From Planctomycetota bacterium (GTDB lineage: Bacteria > Planctomycetota > Planctomycetia > Pirellulales > PLA5), in NCBI GenBank assembly GCA_003576845.1, contig QEVJ01000064.1, positions 1 to 59,529 of the forward strand: a stretch of DNA of 59,529 nt, given 5' to 3'. Under the pieces are notes generated by a model. The model was not told the origin of the DNA and did no database searches. It saw only the letters and a list, made by a program, of their open reading frames with translations. A program made the position numbers and the translations under genes. How positions within the stretch are numbered: the stretch's first letter is position 1; the number at the start of each line of letters is the position of its first letter. Shown here piece after piece: positions 1 through 10,200 of the stretch.

Positions 1-72
1 CCACTGAAAACAATCACCAACGCCATCCGCGAATACCTAACCACCGGCAAACTCCCCGGCTTGCCGCCGTGA
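1..72 (+). CDS. C-terminal fragment of an unknown protein (runs off left edge)
   Basis: Frame 1 is open from the window edge to a TGA at 70-72 and encodes 23 residues ending ...REYLTTGKLPGLPP. It is too short to identify. It converges on the truncated hsdS, whose stop lies only 22 bases away, so this may be the flank that replaced the rest of hsdS. It could equally be a chance open stretch. Confidence 0.3.
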   Translation, partial: PLKTITNAIREYLTTGKLPGLPP

Positions 73-93
73 GTGCTTCAGACGGCTAAACTG

Positions 94-360
94 TTACAGT
101 TTCCCGAAAAGCACGGTGCCGTCGGCGACGACATTTTTTTGGCTAAGGATGTTTCCGCCGCGCTCAATTATCGGACGCGCACCTTCCTGATACGCGGGGA
201 TACTGTAGTAATCAAACTTTTCGTCGGGATAGTCTTGGGGACTGATGCTTTCCTTTTCTCCGACTCCCAATTCGGTCAGAGTGCGCAACGTCCAGCCATC
301 GGGCGCTTCGCTCGCGCTTCCAGCCGTTGGCGTCGAGCATTCGCCTTTGCTCCGAATCAT
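94..360 (-). pseudogene. hsdS: Truncated type I restriction specificity subunit (HsdS), N-terminal 88 codons
   Basis: This encodes the start of an HsdS target-recognition domain: a W-x-L opening near residue 23, then YYSIPAYQEGARP and, at the end, GTVLFGKL. In intact HsdS proteins the FGKL segment is normally followed by N-P-R and some 300 more residues. Here a TAA follows the Leu codon directly (stop at 94-96). The ATG overlaps the hsdM stop by four bases (ATGA), the usual translationally coupled hsdM-hsdS arrangement. With one partial recognition domain it should not give normal sequence specificity. I infer a deletion or recombination junction near position 93. No second half of hsdS and no hsdR is visible. 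Confidence 0.75.
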
Positions 361-2123
361 CGCTGGCCGTCCCCCGCACGGTACAGAAAGCCGAGCGACG
401 CGAAAACGCGATTCAATTCACGATCCAACTTGGCAGAGTCATTTTGTGCCGAAGCGAGTTCTTCAAGAATCTCGGAAATCGACCGATGGCTTCTCGCATC
501 CGCACCGTCGACAAATCGTGACGGCGACAAGTTGTAATCACTCACCTTCGCTTCGTCCGTCGTAATGATCCGGCTGAATTTGTCGACGGTCTTCCACTTC
601 AAGTACGTTTCGGCGATTCGGTCGATGCTCGCGTCGGGGATGAAGTTTTTGGGCTTCCCCTTGGAAAATTCGCCCGATGCGTTGATGAGCATGATTTGGC
701 CGCGGCGTTTCTTCGGCTTGGCCCGATTGAGAAACAGCAGCACGCCGGGGGCCGTCGTGTTGTAGAACAGGTTTTCGGGCAGCAACACGACGCCTTCGAC
801 GAAATCGCGGTCGACGAACGCGGCGCGAATATCGCGTTGCTTGTCGCTCGATTTGCTGCCCGATCCGCGCGACACCGCGCCCGTATCGAGCACCACGCCG
901 GCCCGACCGCTGTCGCCGAGCGACGCGAACATGTGTTGCACCCAGCCCCAATCGGCCGTGTTGCCCGTGGGATAGCCGAACGTGAACCGGGCGAACGGGT
1001 CTTCGTCGTAGAACTTCGGGTCGTAGCCCTTTTGGTTCCACATCGGATTGGCGACCACCAAATCGAAACGCCGGATCGCCGAGCCGTCGAGAAACTTGGG
1101 ATTCCGCAGCGTGTCGCCGATGAGCACGTCGCCATTCATATCGTGAATGGCCATGTTCATCTTGGCCATTGCGAACGTGACGGGGCTTTGCTCTTGGCCG
1201 AAGAGTTGTAGCGGCCGCTCCGCCGCGGCCGTGTCGTGATTCTGCTTGCAGACCAGTTGCAGCTTGACCAGCAAGCCGCCCGAACCGCACGCGGGATCGT
1301 AGGCCGTTTGGCCCGGTTCGGGACTGAGAATATGGGCCAGGATCATGCCGACTTCGCGGGGCGTATAAAACTCGCCGGCCGATTGCCCTTGGCCTTCGGC
1401 GAATTTCCGCAACAGGTATTCGTATGCCCGGCCCAGCAAGTCCGGCTCGGCGTCGGCCAACCCGATGCGATGCCGGCTAATCACTTCGATGAGGGCCGAC
1501 AGCTTTTCGTCGGCGATGATCCGCTCGCCGGAAACCGTGGCGTTGAAGTCCACCACGTCGACCACGCCTTGCAACGATTCGTTTTCGTCGGCGATGATGC
1601 GAACGGCGTCGGTCAGCTTTTGGCCGATATCGCGGGTCAACGTCCGCAGTATGGGCCAAGTCGCTTCGCGGGGCAGATAGAACCGCACAAGCCCATGATC
1701 GGCCGCGGCCATTTCCGCGGCGGTTTCCACGTCGCCCAAGCCAGTTTCGGCGAGCCGGGCCAACTCGTCTTCGTACACGTCCGACAGCCGTTTGACAAAG
1801 ATCAAGGGCAGGATGTAATCCTTGAATTTCGGCGCGTCCATCGCCCCACGGATCGCGCACGCGGCATCCCACAGCCATGTTTCGAGCGTGGGCATATCCA
1901 GCTTCGCGTTCGTCATCATGCGCGCCTTGCTCGCGGGCCGGATTGCCGTCGCGGGCCGCGTGGTCGATTTGGATTGGCGTTTGGATCGCAGCGGATGGGC
2001 CGCTCCGTTGCCGCCCGGCTTCGCGGCCGCGGGCTTCGCCCTTGTTGCCGACCGCGGCTTGGGCTTCGACTTCGCCGCAGCCCGCCGCGTCGTTGCGGCC
2101 TTCGCCGGCTTTCGTTTCGCCAT
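357..2123 (-). CDS. hsdM: Type I restriction-modification DNA methyltransferase subunit (HsdM)
   Basis: This 588-residue N6-adenine methyltransferase subunit has the HsdM N-terminal helical domain (TLETWLWDAACAIRGAMD..., about residues 78-200). The SAM-binding motif I is YDPACGSGGLL (about 273-283). Motif IV is ANPMW, where the family usually has NPPY/NPPF; NPMW occurs in some HsdM subgroups. The first 68 residues are a Lys/Arg/Ala-rich tail, and the conserved fold begins at MMTNAKL, so an internal start near position 1919 is possible. The gene is coupled by ATGA overlap to the truncated hsdS. Without a complete HsdS, and with no hsdR in view, the methylase is probably an orphan. The gene itself looks intact. 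Confidence 0.9.
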   Translation of the reverse strand: MAKRKPAKAATTRRAAAKSKPKPRSATRAKPAAAKPGGNGAAHPLRSKRQSKSTTRPATAIRPASKARMMTNAKLDMPTLETWLWDAACAIRGAMDAPKFKDYILPLIFVKRLSDVYEDELARLAETGLGDVETAAEMAAADHGLVRFYLPREATWPILRTLTRDIGQKLTDAVRIIADENESLQGVVDVVDFNATVSGERIIADEKLSALIEVISRHRIGLADAEPDLLGRAYEYLLRKFAEGQGQSAGEFYTPREVGMILAHILSPEPGQTAYDPACGSGGLLVKLQLVCKQNHDTAAAERPLQLFGQEQSPVTFAMAKMNMAIHDMNGDVLIGDTLRNPKFLDGSAIRRFDLVVANPMWNQKGYDPKFYDEDPFARFTFGYPTGNTADWGWVQHMFASLGDSGRAGVVLDTGAVSRGSGSKSSDKQRDIRAAFVDRDFVEGVVLLPENLFYNTTAPGVLLFLNRAKPKKRRGQIMLINASGEFSKGKPKNFIPDASIDRIAETYLKWKTVDKFSRIITTDEAKVSDYNLSPSRFVDGADARSHRSISEILEELASAQNDSAKLDRELNRVFASLGFLYRAGDGQR

Positions 2124-2504
2124 GTTCGATGGTCCCTCGATTCGTCGTCCGCCGGTCCGCGTTCCCGGCGGACGGTGCGATTATGGGGGGCCGCCCAGGG
2201 AAGTTCAACGACCCGGCGACGAAACAGCGCATTCGGGTTTCGACCGTACCGATTGCGAAATCTTCGCGGCTCGCGAACGTCGCCAAGCGCCGCTCGGGGC
2301 AAGGTTCGCCCGACGAAGCTAACCCCACTTGTTGGTATTCTAAGCACATGTTTCGATTTCGCGAAAAACTCCCCGGCGGTCCCGCTCCGGTCAGAGACTT
2401 GGCGGCGGATGGTTTTTCGACCGGCTATCCCGCAGTGCGCACCGAATCGCGAGATGCCGCCGGGCGTCGCCGCGGCGAAAGAAAGTAAGTCTGTCTAGGT
2501 CTTT

Positions 2505-2664
2505 GACTGTTCCCGTAGGGGTTCGGTCGATTCGCGCTGCCGGAAGTACCTTCGGGACCATGCCGAAGCCCCGAGCCGCAGGCCAACGTGTCTAGAAGGG
2601 CCGATAGGCCGCGGCCAAGGTTCTCCGTCGGACCGGTTCGCGTCGGCCCCCTACGGGAACAGTC
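2505..2664. repeat. Inverted repeat with 17-bp perfect ends
   Basis: GACTGTTCCCGTAGGGG at 2505-2521 is the exact reverse complement of 2648-2664. The 126 bases between contain further imperfect complementarity (GTTCGGTC against GACCGG). The size and shape suit a small non-autonomous mobile element or a large hairpin. No coding sequence lies inside and I saw no flanking duplication. Confidence 0.6.
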
Positions 2665-2681
2665 GGCAACTTGGGTAATCT

Positions 2682-2950
2682 TTATTTCTGCGCCCCGGCA
2701 TCGCGGTCCGCCGTGCCGATCATCGCCAGGATGCCCGCCCGGATCGCCGCGGGAAGCGTCGGCCAAGCATCGACCACGGCCGCCAAGTCGGGGTCAAACT
2801 GCGCCGTCCGTGCGCCAAGTGCGCCGGATTCTGCGCCGCTTTCGATGGGAACCCCCGTTTCCCCCGCGTTTTTCGCGGTCGTTCGATTCCCATGCACTTC
2901 CGCCATTTTCTTTGCGGCGTTCCCAGCGGTTTGCCGGATTCCGTAGTAGT
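2682..2950 (-). pseudogene. Possible C-terminal tail of a tyrosine recombinase/integrase
   Basis: The minus-strand reading frame ends with DPDLAAVVDAWPTLPAAIR, then AGILAMI and a stop. I associate a similar 'D-x-D-L-x-x-[VI]-x-x-A-W-P-x-L-P-x-x-[IL]' tail with planctomycete integrases and related short ORFs, from memory only. No catalytic domain is present upstream, so this is at most a remnant. It could also be a short hypothetical gene starting near 3017. Confidence 0.2.
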
Positions 2951-3151
2951 GACGATACCGCAAGCGGCTTGCGCACTCGGCTTGCGGGTCGCCGCGGTTG
3001 CCTGCCGACTGCGCCATAGCCGCAGAGCCGACCGTTCGCGGCGACGGGTCGTGGAACGCCCAAATACCCAGTCGTTCGCGCCGCCCAAACGGTCTCCGGC
3101 GGCTTGGCTAAATCGGCTAGGACGACGTAAACTTTACGAAGCGTCTTCGCC

Positions 3152-3179
3152 CCGAATCCCGAATTCCAAATCCCGGTTT
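3152..3179. repeat. Heptamer tract (CCGAATC type), four units, before leuD
   Basis: The units are CCGAATC, CCGAATT, CCAAATC and CCGGTTT in exact 7-base register. The tract ends five bases before the leuD ATG, where a Shine-Dalgarno sequence would normally sit. It belongs to the same class as the tracts at 22051, 25661 and 57582. Confidence 0.65.
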
Positions 3180-3184
3180 CGTCC

Positions 3185-3790
3185 ATGCAGCCCTTCACCC
3201 AACACACCGGCCTCGTCGCCGCGATGGACCGCGCGAACGTCGATACGGATCAGATCATCCCGAAGCAGTTCTTGAAGCGGATCGAGCGGACCGGCTTCGG
3301 GCAGTTTCTGTTTTTCGACTGGCGGTTCAACGACGACGGCTCGCCGAATCCGCAATTCGAGCTGAACCGACCGCGGTTCGCCGGCGCGAGCATTTTGCTG
3401 GCCCGCCGCAATTTCGGCAGCGGATCGAGCCGCGAGCACGCGCCGTGGGCCTTGGGCGATTACGGTTTCCGCGTCGTCCTCGCCCCCAGCTTCGCCGACA
3501 TCTTCTACAACAACTGCTTCAAGAACGGGATGTTGCCGATCAAGCTCGACGACGCGGCGGTCGACGATTTGTTCGAGCGCGTGGCAAAGCACGAAGGCTA
3601 CACGCTGACCGTCGACCTCGAAAAACAGCTCATCACGGACGACTTCGGCCTCGCGCTGGCGTTCGACGTCGACCCGTTCCGCCGGCACTGCTTGCTCAAC
3701 GGCCTCGACGATATCGGCATGACGCTGGAGTTCGAGCCGCAGATTGCGGCGTTCGAGGCGAAGCGCGGGATGGCGCCGGTTGTGAATTGA
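3185..3790 (+). CDS. leuD: 3-isopropylmalate dehydratase small subunit
   Basis: LeuD is the small subunit of isopropylmalate isomerase, which with LeuC converts 2-isopropylmalate to 3-isopropylmalate in leucine biosynthesis (cytoplasm). The 201-residue length is normal. Family signatures are present: an opening [20 protein letters not shown] (about residues 9-28), the swivel-domain loop [15 protein letters not shown] (about 78-92) and [17 protein letters not shown] (about 104-120). leuC is not in the window, so the two subunits are not adjacent, at least on this side. The start has no Shine-Dalgarno sequence and is preceded by a heptamer tract. A small gene follows after 26 bases and may be co-transcribed. 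Confidence 0.95.
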   Translation: MQPFTQHTGLVAAMDRANVDTDQIIPKQFLKRIERTGFGQFLFFDWRFNDDGSPNPQFELNRPRFAGASILLARRNFGSGSSREHAPWALGDYGFRVVLAPSFADIFYNNCFKNGMLPIKLDDAAVDDLFERVAKHEGYTLTVDLEKQLITDDFGLALAFDVDPFRRHCLLNGLDDIGMTLEFEPQIAAFEAKRGMAPVVN

Positions 3791-3816
3791 ACGCTGTTTG
3801 TTGTGGTCTATCTTCG

Positions 3817-4116
3817 ATGGCGCTCTTGGATGACAAACTCTCGGAACTTGAAGAGTTTCTTCGCGAGTGCCAAGTATACGGTTGGGCTAACCGCATTGAC
3901 GAACTCTTGCACTCGAAACTGTCACTCCCACATCGAGCCACGAAAGTGCGTTCTTGGTTTGGTGGAATGGGTAATCTCGACGACGTTATCATTTGTCGCG
4001 AGAACGGTGACGCAATCGCGGACCGAGATTATGAACGGGTAAATGGAAAGTTTCGCCATTTCTTGGCCGAAATTCGAGTTCTGGCAGAAATGGTGCGCCA
4101 GGAATTTGGAGGCTGA
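3817..4116 (+). CDS. Small DUF6966-like hypothetical protein
   Basis: This 99-residue protein starts at an ATG 26 bases after leuD. It opens with a Leu/Glu-rich helix (LLDDKLSELEEFLREC). The segment VRSWFGGMGNLDDVII recalls the 'FGGMGSFNDLVI' core of DUF6966 proteins, small proteins of unknown function often seen near polymorphic-toxin and immunity genes. The match is from memory and moderate. Base composition is less GC-rich than in the neighbours, which hints at acquisition. A longer reading frame upstream of this ATG overlaps leuD and is a shadow. Confidence 0.6.
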   Translation: MALLDDKLSELEEFLRECQVYGWANRIDELLHSKLSLPHRATKVRSWFGGMGNLDDVIICRENGDAIADRDYERVNGKFRHFLAEIRVLAEMVRQEFGG

Positions 4117-4245
4117 ATCGTCGGAATGATCAGCCGGCGGTTGTCGACATTATCCAATACATAGCCGTTTGGTGGCACTATTCGCCTACCGAACTTTGGG
4201 ATGGCGACGCTGCAAGGTCCGCGTCCGGAATCACTCGCATCGCCA

Positions 4246-7200
4246 TTATCGGCGTTTCGCGCGCCGCCAGGCGGTCGTTTCCACTTGGGCCGCGTCGATC
4301 GCGTGTACGTCGAACGCCGGGCGGCGAAGGGCGTGCAGGCTGGTCTGGCTTGGCGATTGCTCGGACGCCGCGGATTGCGAAACCTGCGGGGTGCGGCGGA
4401 CGGCTCGCATTGCGAGCGCGGCAGGACGCCGCGGTTCGTCGGCGCTCCGCAGAATCGCCGCGGCGGGGGCGGGCGCGGGCGGCGGGGTGTAGCTGCGGCC
4501 GAAGCGCTGGGCCAACGCGGCCGCATCGGCGCGGTCGACGTCGCCGTCGTTGTCGAGGTCGCCCGTGGCCGGCGTCGCGCCGCTTGCCGTGCCGAGCCGC
4601 GATTGCAGGAATGCCACATCGGCAAGGCCCACACGGTCGTCGAAGTCGAAGTCGCCGCGCATCGCGTCGCGGGCGGCGGGCGAACCGCCAAGCTCGAAGC
4701 TCGGCCGCCACGCCGCACCGTCGCCGTAGGTCGCAATCGCCGCGGCCGGATCGAGCTTCACGAGCGAATAGCCGTCGCCGTCGGTCGTGGGATGCCAGGT
4801 TGGTCCCGTGTCGTCGTAGACGAAGTCGAGAATCGTCGAACCGACGCTCGTTTCGAGCCGCACGGCTTCGCCGGCGTTGTTGAAGTTGCCCGTGTACTCG
4901 CCCGCGACCGGCAAGCCGCTGCCGTAGCGCATGGCGAACGCGGCCGGGTTGGCGACGACGAGCACATATCCGCCGGGCGCGAGCGCGGTCACCGCGCCGG
5001 GCGTGAAATCGAACTGCACGCCATTGGCAAACCGCACGTTCGCGAGCGAAAGCGGCGTGGCGGCGAGATTCGTCAACTCGACGAACTCGAAGTCGTCGGC
5101 GTCCGTGAAGCCCGCGGCGATTTCCGCGGCGCTCGGATCGGCCGGATGGTACATCAATTCAGTGATCCGCAGATGCGCGACGGGCGTCGGCGCGACGAAG
5201 CTCGTCGTCACGGTGATCGAGTCAACGCCGACCGGCTGGCCTTGATGGTCGAACGCCCGCAGCGTGAGGGCATTGGGTCCAGTCGCGAGCGGCAGGGCGA
5301 CGCGCCAACTATCCTGATCGATCCAGGTCACGTCGAGCGGCGACGCGTTGTCGTCCAAGCGGATTTCGTGGACGTTGATCCAGCCGTTGCCTTCGAGCGT
5401 GACGGTCGGCGTCGCGACCGAGAAGTTCGCTCCGCCGTTCGTCGTAATTGCAAACGGAACGCTCGGCATGAGTTGGCCGAGGACGAAGCTGCGCCGGGCG
5501 TCGATGTATTGGAGGATCGAGGCCGTGTCGTTCACCGCGGCCATCGTTCCATAGTGGTTCACCCACGGCGTGAGATACGCCGTGTTGTAGGTCGTGTTGA
5601 TGATGTCGAGCAGGTGTCCTTGGAAGAGCCGCTGGTTCGTCGGGATGTTGATGATCTTGCTCAGGTTCGAGCCGGTTCCGTAGATGCCCATGCTGGTCGA
5701 CTGGTGCAGGGCGAAGTCGTTGTCCCACGGAAACGCCAGCACGCGGCCGTCTTCGGGCCGGACGTAAAGCTGCACGTTGTGCGGCAGGCCCTGGTTGTAC
5801 GTGTCGTTGATGCCAGCGAGCGACTCCCAGGCGAACACCCGCATCCATTCGTCCACGTCCATGACCGCTTGCGAGGCGAGGTCGAGCGCGCCGCCGACGG
5901 TGCTGCCGGACATGCTGAACGTGCGGCCCAGCTCGATCATTTGCGAGAAGTCGTCCTGGCCGCGGTTGTTGCGAATCAGGTAGTTCCAGCGATACGAATT
6001 TTCGTCTTCGCCCATGTACTGAATGTCGACGGCGTTGACGGTGTTCGGGCGGGGGTGAATCTGCGCCGGGCTGCCGGTGGTCGTGTTGTAGTAAACCAGC
6101 TCGAATTTGAAGCGGGTGCCGTCGTCGCCGTCTTCGAATTGCGTGTCGAGGAACTCGTCCTCGAACCGCGAGCCGAGCAATTGGCCGCTGCTGTTGTAGG
6201 CCGAGGTCGGTCCCAGGAAGTTGAGGATATCGTCGTACGACATGGGCACGTCGCCGGCGCGGTTGGCGATGTGCTTGATCGTTAGTTCGCGGTGGCTCGC
6301 GCCGAGGCCATAGGGTCCGCCGTTACGGTCGATGGCCGTGATTTCGTGGACGCCGAACAGGGGCCGCTCGGGATCGAAGCGGAAGTTGTAACCCGTCGCC
6401 GCGCCGCCGCGGCTGTAGCCGGAGCCTTTGACGCGGATGCCGACGTCGTAATAGACCTGTTGCTCGCCGTAGACGATGGTCGCGCCTAGGCGATGATTCG
6501 ACTGGGCGTTGATTTCCTGGTGCATGAACGCGGCGTCGGAGGCGAGCATGACCACGCGAAAGTTGTGCCTGGGACCCGCCGTCGCGGCGTTGTCGTTCAC
6601 CTTGTAAAGCGCGCGCGACGCCGGGCCGGCGGCAGGATAGGTCGACGTCGCGCCGAGCGCGTCGTTTCCTTCGACGTAGAACTGAACGATCGCGCTTGCG
6701 GCCTGGCCCGGGATTTGCGCTCGCCACACGCCGTCGGCGTCCATGGTCATTGCGACCGACGCGAACTGCGCGGCGTTGACCGAGTACTTGACCGCCAGCG
6801 ACGCGATGCCGTCGGGATCGCTGGGCACGACGGACACCGTGACTGCCTGACCGATTTGCGGCACGGCGGGCGCGTGCTGGAAACCGGAGTACGTCGGCCC
6901 GATGTTCGCGACGCGCTGCGAATTCGCCAGTCCCGGCGTGCCGGCGGTCGACGGCGTCGGCAGGATGGTCGTTCGCGCGAGGCGGTTGAAGTACAGCCGC
7001 GTGTGCAATTGCGGCGAGCCGCTGAGCCATTTGGCCCGCAGCGAGATCTCGTACTCGCGGCCGTTGACGATCGGGGCGGAGCCGGCGAACGTCGTCACGA
7101 CGTGATTGCCCATGTGCTCGGTCGTTCCGGTGGCGACGACCTTGAGCACGTTGTTGGTGAGATTGCCCGGCTCGGCGATGACGCCGGAGAGGCCGTGCTG

Positions 7201-10200
7201 GCCGTGGTTGCCGAGGAGCCGCCAGTTGTTCGCGCCGTCGTTGAAACTGCCGTTGAGGACGCGTTGGATCCGCGTGCCATTGGGATCTTCGAGCACCGAT
7301 ACGTCGTCGATCAGCACTTCGCCGCTGTCGAGCAGGCCGAGGACAAACTCGTACCAGTTCGTCGGGTCGTTGCTGCCCGGCGGATTCTGGGCGACGCCGC
7401 GGTAGGTGATGGTCTGCCACTCGGCCGCGGCGGGCGTGCTCGCGGCCCAAGCGCCGGCCCGCGCATTGTCGGCGTCGGGATCGCGCAGTTCGAGCGTCGA
7501 ACCGCCGCCGTCGGCGAGCGCAGGCCACTCGCCGTTGCCCTCGTAATAGTGTACTTCGTCGGCCGGGTTGTCGTCCGGCGCTTCGAGCCGGACGACGTCG
7601 TCGTGGTTCGACAAGTTGCGGCTGAAGTCGCCGACGATCGTAATGCCGGGATATTTGGTAGCGAGCGCCGCGCTGTCGTTGGCCACCACGAGATACTGTC
7701 CCGCCGCAATCGTCGTGCCCGGGGCAAAGTTGTAGTCGATGCCGCCGCGGAGCTTCCAGCCGGTGAGGTCGACGTCCGCGGCGCTGCGGTTGTACAGCTC
7801 GATCCATTCCTCCGGAACGTCCTGAAACGGCTGGCCCGGCGTCGCCGGGACGACGAGCGTGCGGGCGACCAATTCCGCGCCGAACACGATATCGCTGCTC
7901 GTGAGCGACGCCTGGTGGACCTCGACCGACAGGCGGTTCGGGCCGACCTGCAACTGGTCCTTCGGCAGTACGATATTGCCGATGTCGGCGGCGTTGGTGA
8001 GCGTCGTGCTGGAAAGGGTTGAGGAGGTGATCGGCCCGGCGGGCAGGTTGTATCGACTGACCTCCACGCCGTTGAGATAAAACACGGCCGCATCGTCGAC
8101 GATGTGCCGGAGCACGAGTTCTACATCGGGGTCGCTCGGTACGCCCGCGAACGTGAAGTCGTACTCGAAGTAGTACGTGACCACGAACGGGTTGTTGGTC
8201 ACGGGATTGGCGAGCGTTGTGCGGATCGGCTCGGGCTGCGGGTCGGTGTCGTAGGCGATCAGCGCCTGGCCCGATTTCCAATTCACGCCGTCGACCGCGT
8301 GGGCCGTTTGGCTCCACGCCGCGCCGAGGTTCTGCCCGCGGTCGTTGTAGCGCCACGCGGCCGACATCGGCACCAGCGTCGTCGTGTTATAGGTCGCGGG
8401 CGTCGCGGGCGTTTCGTACTTCGGAAAGTGGTGGTATGCGATCTCGTTGATCACCACTTCGTCGCGAAACGCAAAGCTGTTCGGCGCGCCCGGCGTGGCG
8501 ACGTCTGGCCAAAGCCAATTGCCGGCGTGCACGGTCGATCGGCCGCGCACGCGGTTCGTCAGCGTGCGGCCGTCGACGACGGTCTGGCCGCCGTCGCGGA
8601 TGAGGAAGATGCGGTTCCCTTCCGCCGCGTCGAACCCGAGCGTGGCTTCGTCGAGGACGAGCAATTCGCCCGGATCGAGCACCGTCGGTGGAAGGACGAA
8701 CTCGGCGGGCAGCATCGACTGGCGTTTGACGATCCAGCCGCCTATATCCCGCGGCGCCGCGTCATCGTTCTTGATCTCGACGAAGAACGCCGCGTCGAGC
8801 GCGCCGGGCAACTCGTTGATGACAACGCGCGGCAGCGAGTCCGGCGGGAGCGGCGTTTCCGTCACGAACAGCTCCGCGCCGAAGCGAATGTCGTTCGCCG
8901 CCGCCGAAAACTGATGCACTTCGACCGCCAGCACGTTGCGCCCGATGCGGAGTGCCCCGGCCGGCACGGGAATGCGACCCGTTTGCTGCGCACCGGAAAC
9001 GTCGCTGGCCGCTGGGGTCGCATAGGCGATCGGTCCGGCGGGCATGTTGTGGCGATAGATTTCCTGCCCGTTGAGGTAAAACACGGCCCCGTCGTCGACC
9101 AGCATGTTGAGTTCAAGTTCGTGCTCGTCTTCGGCATCGCCGAGGAATTCGAATTCCTGGCGGAAATAGTGCGTGTTCGGGCCGAGGGCCACTTCGGAGT
9201 GGTCGACGAACGGCACGGCAGTCGCGTTGAACTGCACGCGCAGGCCGGACGGGTTTGGCGCAGTTCCGCCGTTGGTGAAGTTGAACGTCAGCGTGTTTAC
9301 GCCCGGCGAGAACGACGCGGCGGGAATCGTAAAGGGGCCATTGAGCGCCGCGAACCCGCTGGTGCTGATGCCGGTGGAGTTGCCGTTCACGAGGACGCCG
9401 TTCAAGCCGTCGTCGACGCCGATGAGCATCGCGAAGTTCAGCGTCGAGGCGTCGTAGCCGGACAGATCGAACTGGGTGCTGAACGAATACGGTCCCTGGG
9501 GCACGTTCGTGCCGCCGCTGCTCGTGACGCCGATCCACTGCGACTGTTGCGTGTTGCCGACCCACGCCGGGTGGCCCGTCATGGCGAGCACCGGTTCGCC
9601 GGTCGCCGTGTGATACCAGTGCGGATCGATCGCGCCGGCGGATAGCGGTTGGCCGTTGGCGTCCAGGCCCGTGCTGAAGAGCGTCGCGACGCTCTGGGCC
9701 GCAACCGTCGCCGCGCCGACCGTCTCGTTGGTGAGTCCGTAGAGCACCCACGGCGTGTTGCCCGCCGTTTGCGCGAGCCGGATTCGCATCGATGTGCTGG
9801 TGGCGATGAAATCGTACGAAATGGCGTAGGCCTGATTGGCGGACGCGAATCCCGGCGGATTGGCCGCGGCGTTGTTTTGATCGATGGCGCTCGACGATTC
9901 CGGCGTGCCGTCGGCGTTCGTATCGAACTGGACGTTGACGACGCGCGTGCCCGTCGTCGTCGGTTGGCGCGTGTAGAGCCGCGTATCGTAATGACCGCCA
10001 ACGGTCAGGCCGGAAAGCGTGATCGTTACGGAGCCGTTCGCGGCGGCGTTGAGCACGTTGCACATCGAATCCTGCATCAGTTGCAGGACATTGCCGGTCA
10101 CGTTGGCGGCGACCGTGTTGGGACAGGTCGTCGTTTGCGCGCCGCTGGACTGCGTGATCGAGAAGTTCGGAATTGACCCGACCGTCGCGGGCGTCGCCTG

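Larger units (their letters stand above)
2124..3184. other. Gene-poor stretch between hsdM and leuD
   Basis: Open frames here are short and overlapping on both strands and I accept none as an intact gene. The stretch holds an inverted repeat (2505-2664), a possible integrase-tail remnant on the minus strand (2682-2950) and a heptamer tract just before leuD (3152-3179). Next to a truncated hsdS, this looks like a former accessory region. Confidence 0.5.

Noticed and set aside
4201-6285. 694-codon plus-strand open frame opposite the CotH protein gene
   Set aside because: It is Arg/Val/Gly-rich without domain signal and mirrors a well-supported minus-strand gene with clear domains; a GC-rich shadow frame.
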